A stretch of DNA of 63,088 nucleotides. It comes from Nitrosarchaeum sp. GTDB taxonomy: Archaea; Thermoproteota; Nitrososphaeria; Nitrososphaerales; Nitrosopumilaceae. The stretch is from NCBI GenBank assembly GCA_021414105.1, contig JAIOPB010000019.1, positions 1-63,088 on the forward strand, given 5' to 3'. The position numbers and the translations under genes are program-made. The notes under the pieces are model-generated. The model ran no database searches. It saw nothing but the letters and a program-made list of their open reading frames with translations, and was not told the DNA's origin. This document shows positions 62,383 to 63,088 of the stretch, piece after piece (position 1 is the stretch's first letter; each line of letters opens with the position of its first letter).

Positions 62383-63088
62383 CTCCTATACCTATTTCTG
62401 TAATCTGACTTGCTCCTGCTGGAAGAGCACGAACAAAATCATCTATGCTTATTTTCTTTGCAATCTCTTCTTCTAGTTTTAAAAATTCTAGTCTGATTTT
62501 TTTTGCAGCATCTACCATTTCTGATCCATGTGGCTCAATTATGGCATAACAAATAGAATTTTTTTTAATAGGTTCAGGAGGGCCACATGTCACAACATAG
62601 TCTTCTCCTTGTGGTATAATTCCAACAGCCAATTTGAGAGTAGATATCTTGACAAAATTTCGTTGTCCTTCAATGGTAAATGATCCTTTTGGAAGAAATT
62701 CTCCGCTTGGGGCTGATTTTTTTACTTGTTCTGGTTCTACCCAATATGCGCTAACACCATACATGCCTTCTCTCCATGCTCTGCTAAAACAAACAGTTGC
62801 ATGAGCAACTTCATTCAAACTAGCAGTAGGTGGATTTACTGCATTCTTTAGAATGAAAAAAGGAGATCCAAAAATATCACCATGAAATATTTTGTCATTT
62901 TTTTCTAAATGTTTTCTTACTACAGCAGAATTTGAGGGAGCATCTCTGCCACCTATTGCAAGAATTCCATCTGATGTGAAAAACCATCTATATCTTTCAT
63001 ACCAATTCTTTTTTCTAATCTCTGCAAACGAAACTGAATCTTTTTCTGTTTCAGCTTTATTTTGTAACTTTGCTAATTTTTTCTGCGT
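62372..63088 (-). CDS. rqcH: RqcH/NFACT protein, C-terminal part
   Basis: The gene runs off the right edge and 238 C-terminal residues are visible, continuous to position 63088 without stop. The NFACT-R core is seen: WYERYRWFFTSDG, GGRDAPSN, HGDIFGSPFFILKN and ATVCFSRAW (Trp of the R domain), then a C-terminal tail. RqcH adds Ala tails to stalled nascent chains on large ribosomal subunits. It is upstream of Mut7-C and AMMECR1. Confidence 0.92.
   Translation of the reverse strand, partial: TQKKLAKLQNKAETEKDSVSFAEIRKKNWYERYRWFFTSDGILAIGGRDAPSNSAVVRKHLEKNDKIFHGDIFGSPFFILKNAVNPPTASLNEVAHATVCFSRAWREGMYGVSAYWVEPEQVKKSAPSGEFLPKGSFTIEGQRNFVKISTLKLAVGIIPQGEDYVVTCGPPEPIKKNSICYAIIEPHGSEMVDAAKKIRLEFLKLEEEIAKKISIDDFVRALPAGASQITEIGIGDAA

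Noticed and set aside
1-63088. Prophage, transposon, CRISPR array or rRNA operon
   Set aside because: No transposase, integrase, capsid, Cas or rRNA sequence seen anywhere in the window.

Overview
The window is about 63 kb of AT-rich archaeal DNA. Its gene content points to a marine or soil Thaumarchaeota (Nitrososphaerota) of the Nitrosopumilus/Nitrosarchaeum kind. It combines a D-family DNA polymerase (DP1 and DP2), GINS, Orc1/Cdc6, a thermosome, Cdc48, two TFB paralogues, an ESCRT-III/CdvB-type protein, GGGP synthase, the archaeal phosphomevalonate dehydratase pair and many leaderless-looking genes with TATA boxes. No amo genes lie here, so the lineage is inferred from gene families and from recognising the proteins, not from a database search.

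Layout. 1-5.7 kb: nucleotide and tRNA maturation genes (prs 3' end, TrmG10-like methyltransferase, RNase Z, UPF0200/UPF0201 pair, ThpR, CCA transferase, a COG2112-like kinase), then tRNA-Pro(GGG). 5.8-10.9 kb: SQR-like flavoprotein, SDR, AN1 zinc finger, GINS, glutamine synthetase. 11-18.3 kb: thermosome, SHMT, DNA polymerase D large subunit, GGGP synthase. 18.3-20.1 kb: a small islet of putative DNA-binding genes. 20.1-20.6 kb: a very probable replication origin with two exact ORB-type repeats, next to orc1/cdc6 and the polymerase D small subunit (20.6-23.2 kb). 23.3-33.8 kb: exported and membrane proteins, cbiE, a secreted cyclophilin, NDH-2-like enzyme, Hsp20, Cdc48 and a TFB. 34-41 kb: small genes, crcB, a hemerythrin-like protein, cysC and cysQ, and a well-folded candidate ncRNA at about 40.24-40.37 kb. 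41-46.5 kb: second TFB, C2H2 microprotein, CdvB paralogue, and an operon of a wHTH regulator, a membrane-anchored wHTH regulator and an exported helical protein. 46.5-50.5 kb: deazapurine genes (queE, folE, queC), thrB and a GPN-loop GTPase. 50.9-56.5 kb: a flippase-like membrane protein, SDR, a second candidate ncRNA, a glycosyltransferase and a degenerate ThiI-like protein. 56.5-63 kb: cysH, sat, endonuclease III, phosphomevalonate dehydratase subunits, AMMECR1, Mut7-C and the C-terminal part of RqcH.

How the genes work together. Replication genes (GINS, PolD large, PolD small, Orc1/Cdc6, origin) lie within about 15 kb. Assimilatory sulfate reduction is split between cysC/cysQ and cysH/sat. 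FolE, QueE and QueC belong to the 7-deazaguanine (archaeosine) route. GGGP synthase and the aconitase-X pair both serve isoprenoid/ether-lipid synthesis. No CRISPR array, IS element, prophage or rRNA operon was seen. The most unexplained items are the candidate ncRNAs at 40.24 and 53.94 kb, the cluster of TGTTAACA palindromes around the origin, the membrane-regulator operon at 43.9-46.2 kb, and two zinc/Cys microproteins beside the TFB genes.
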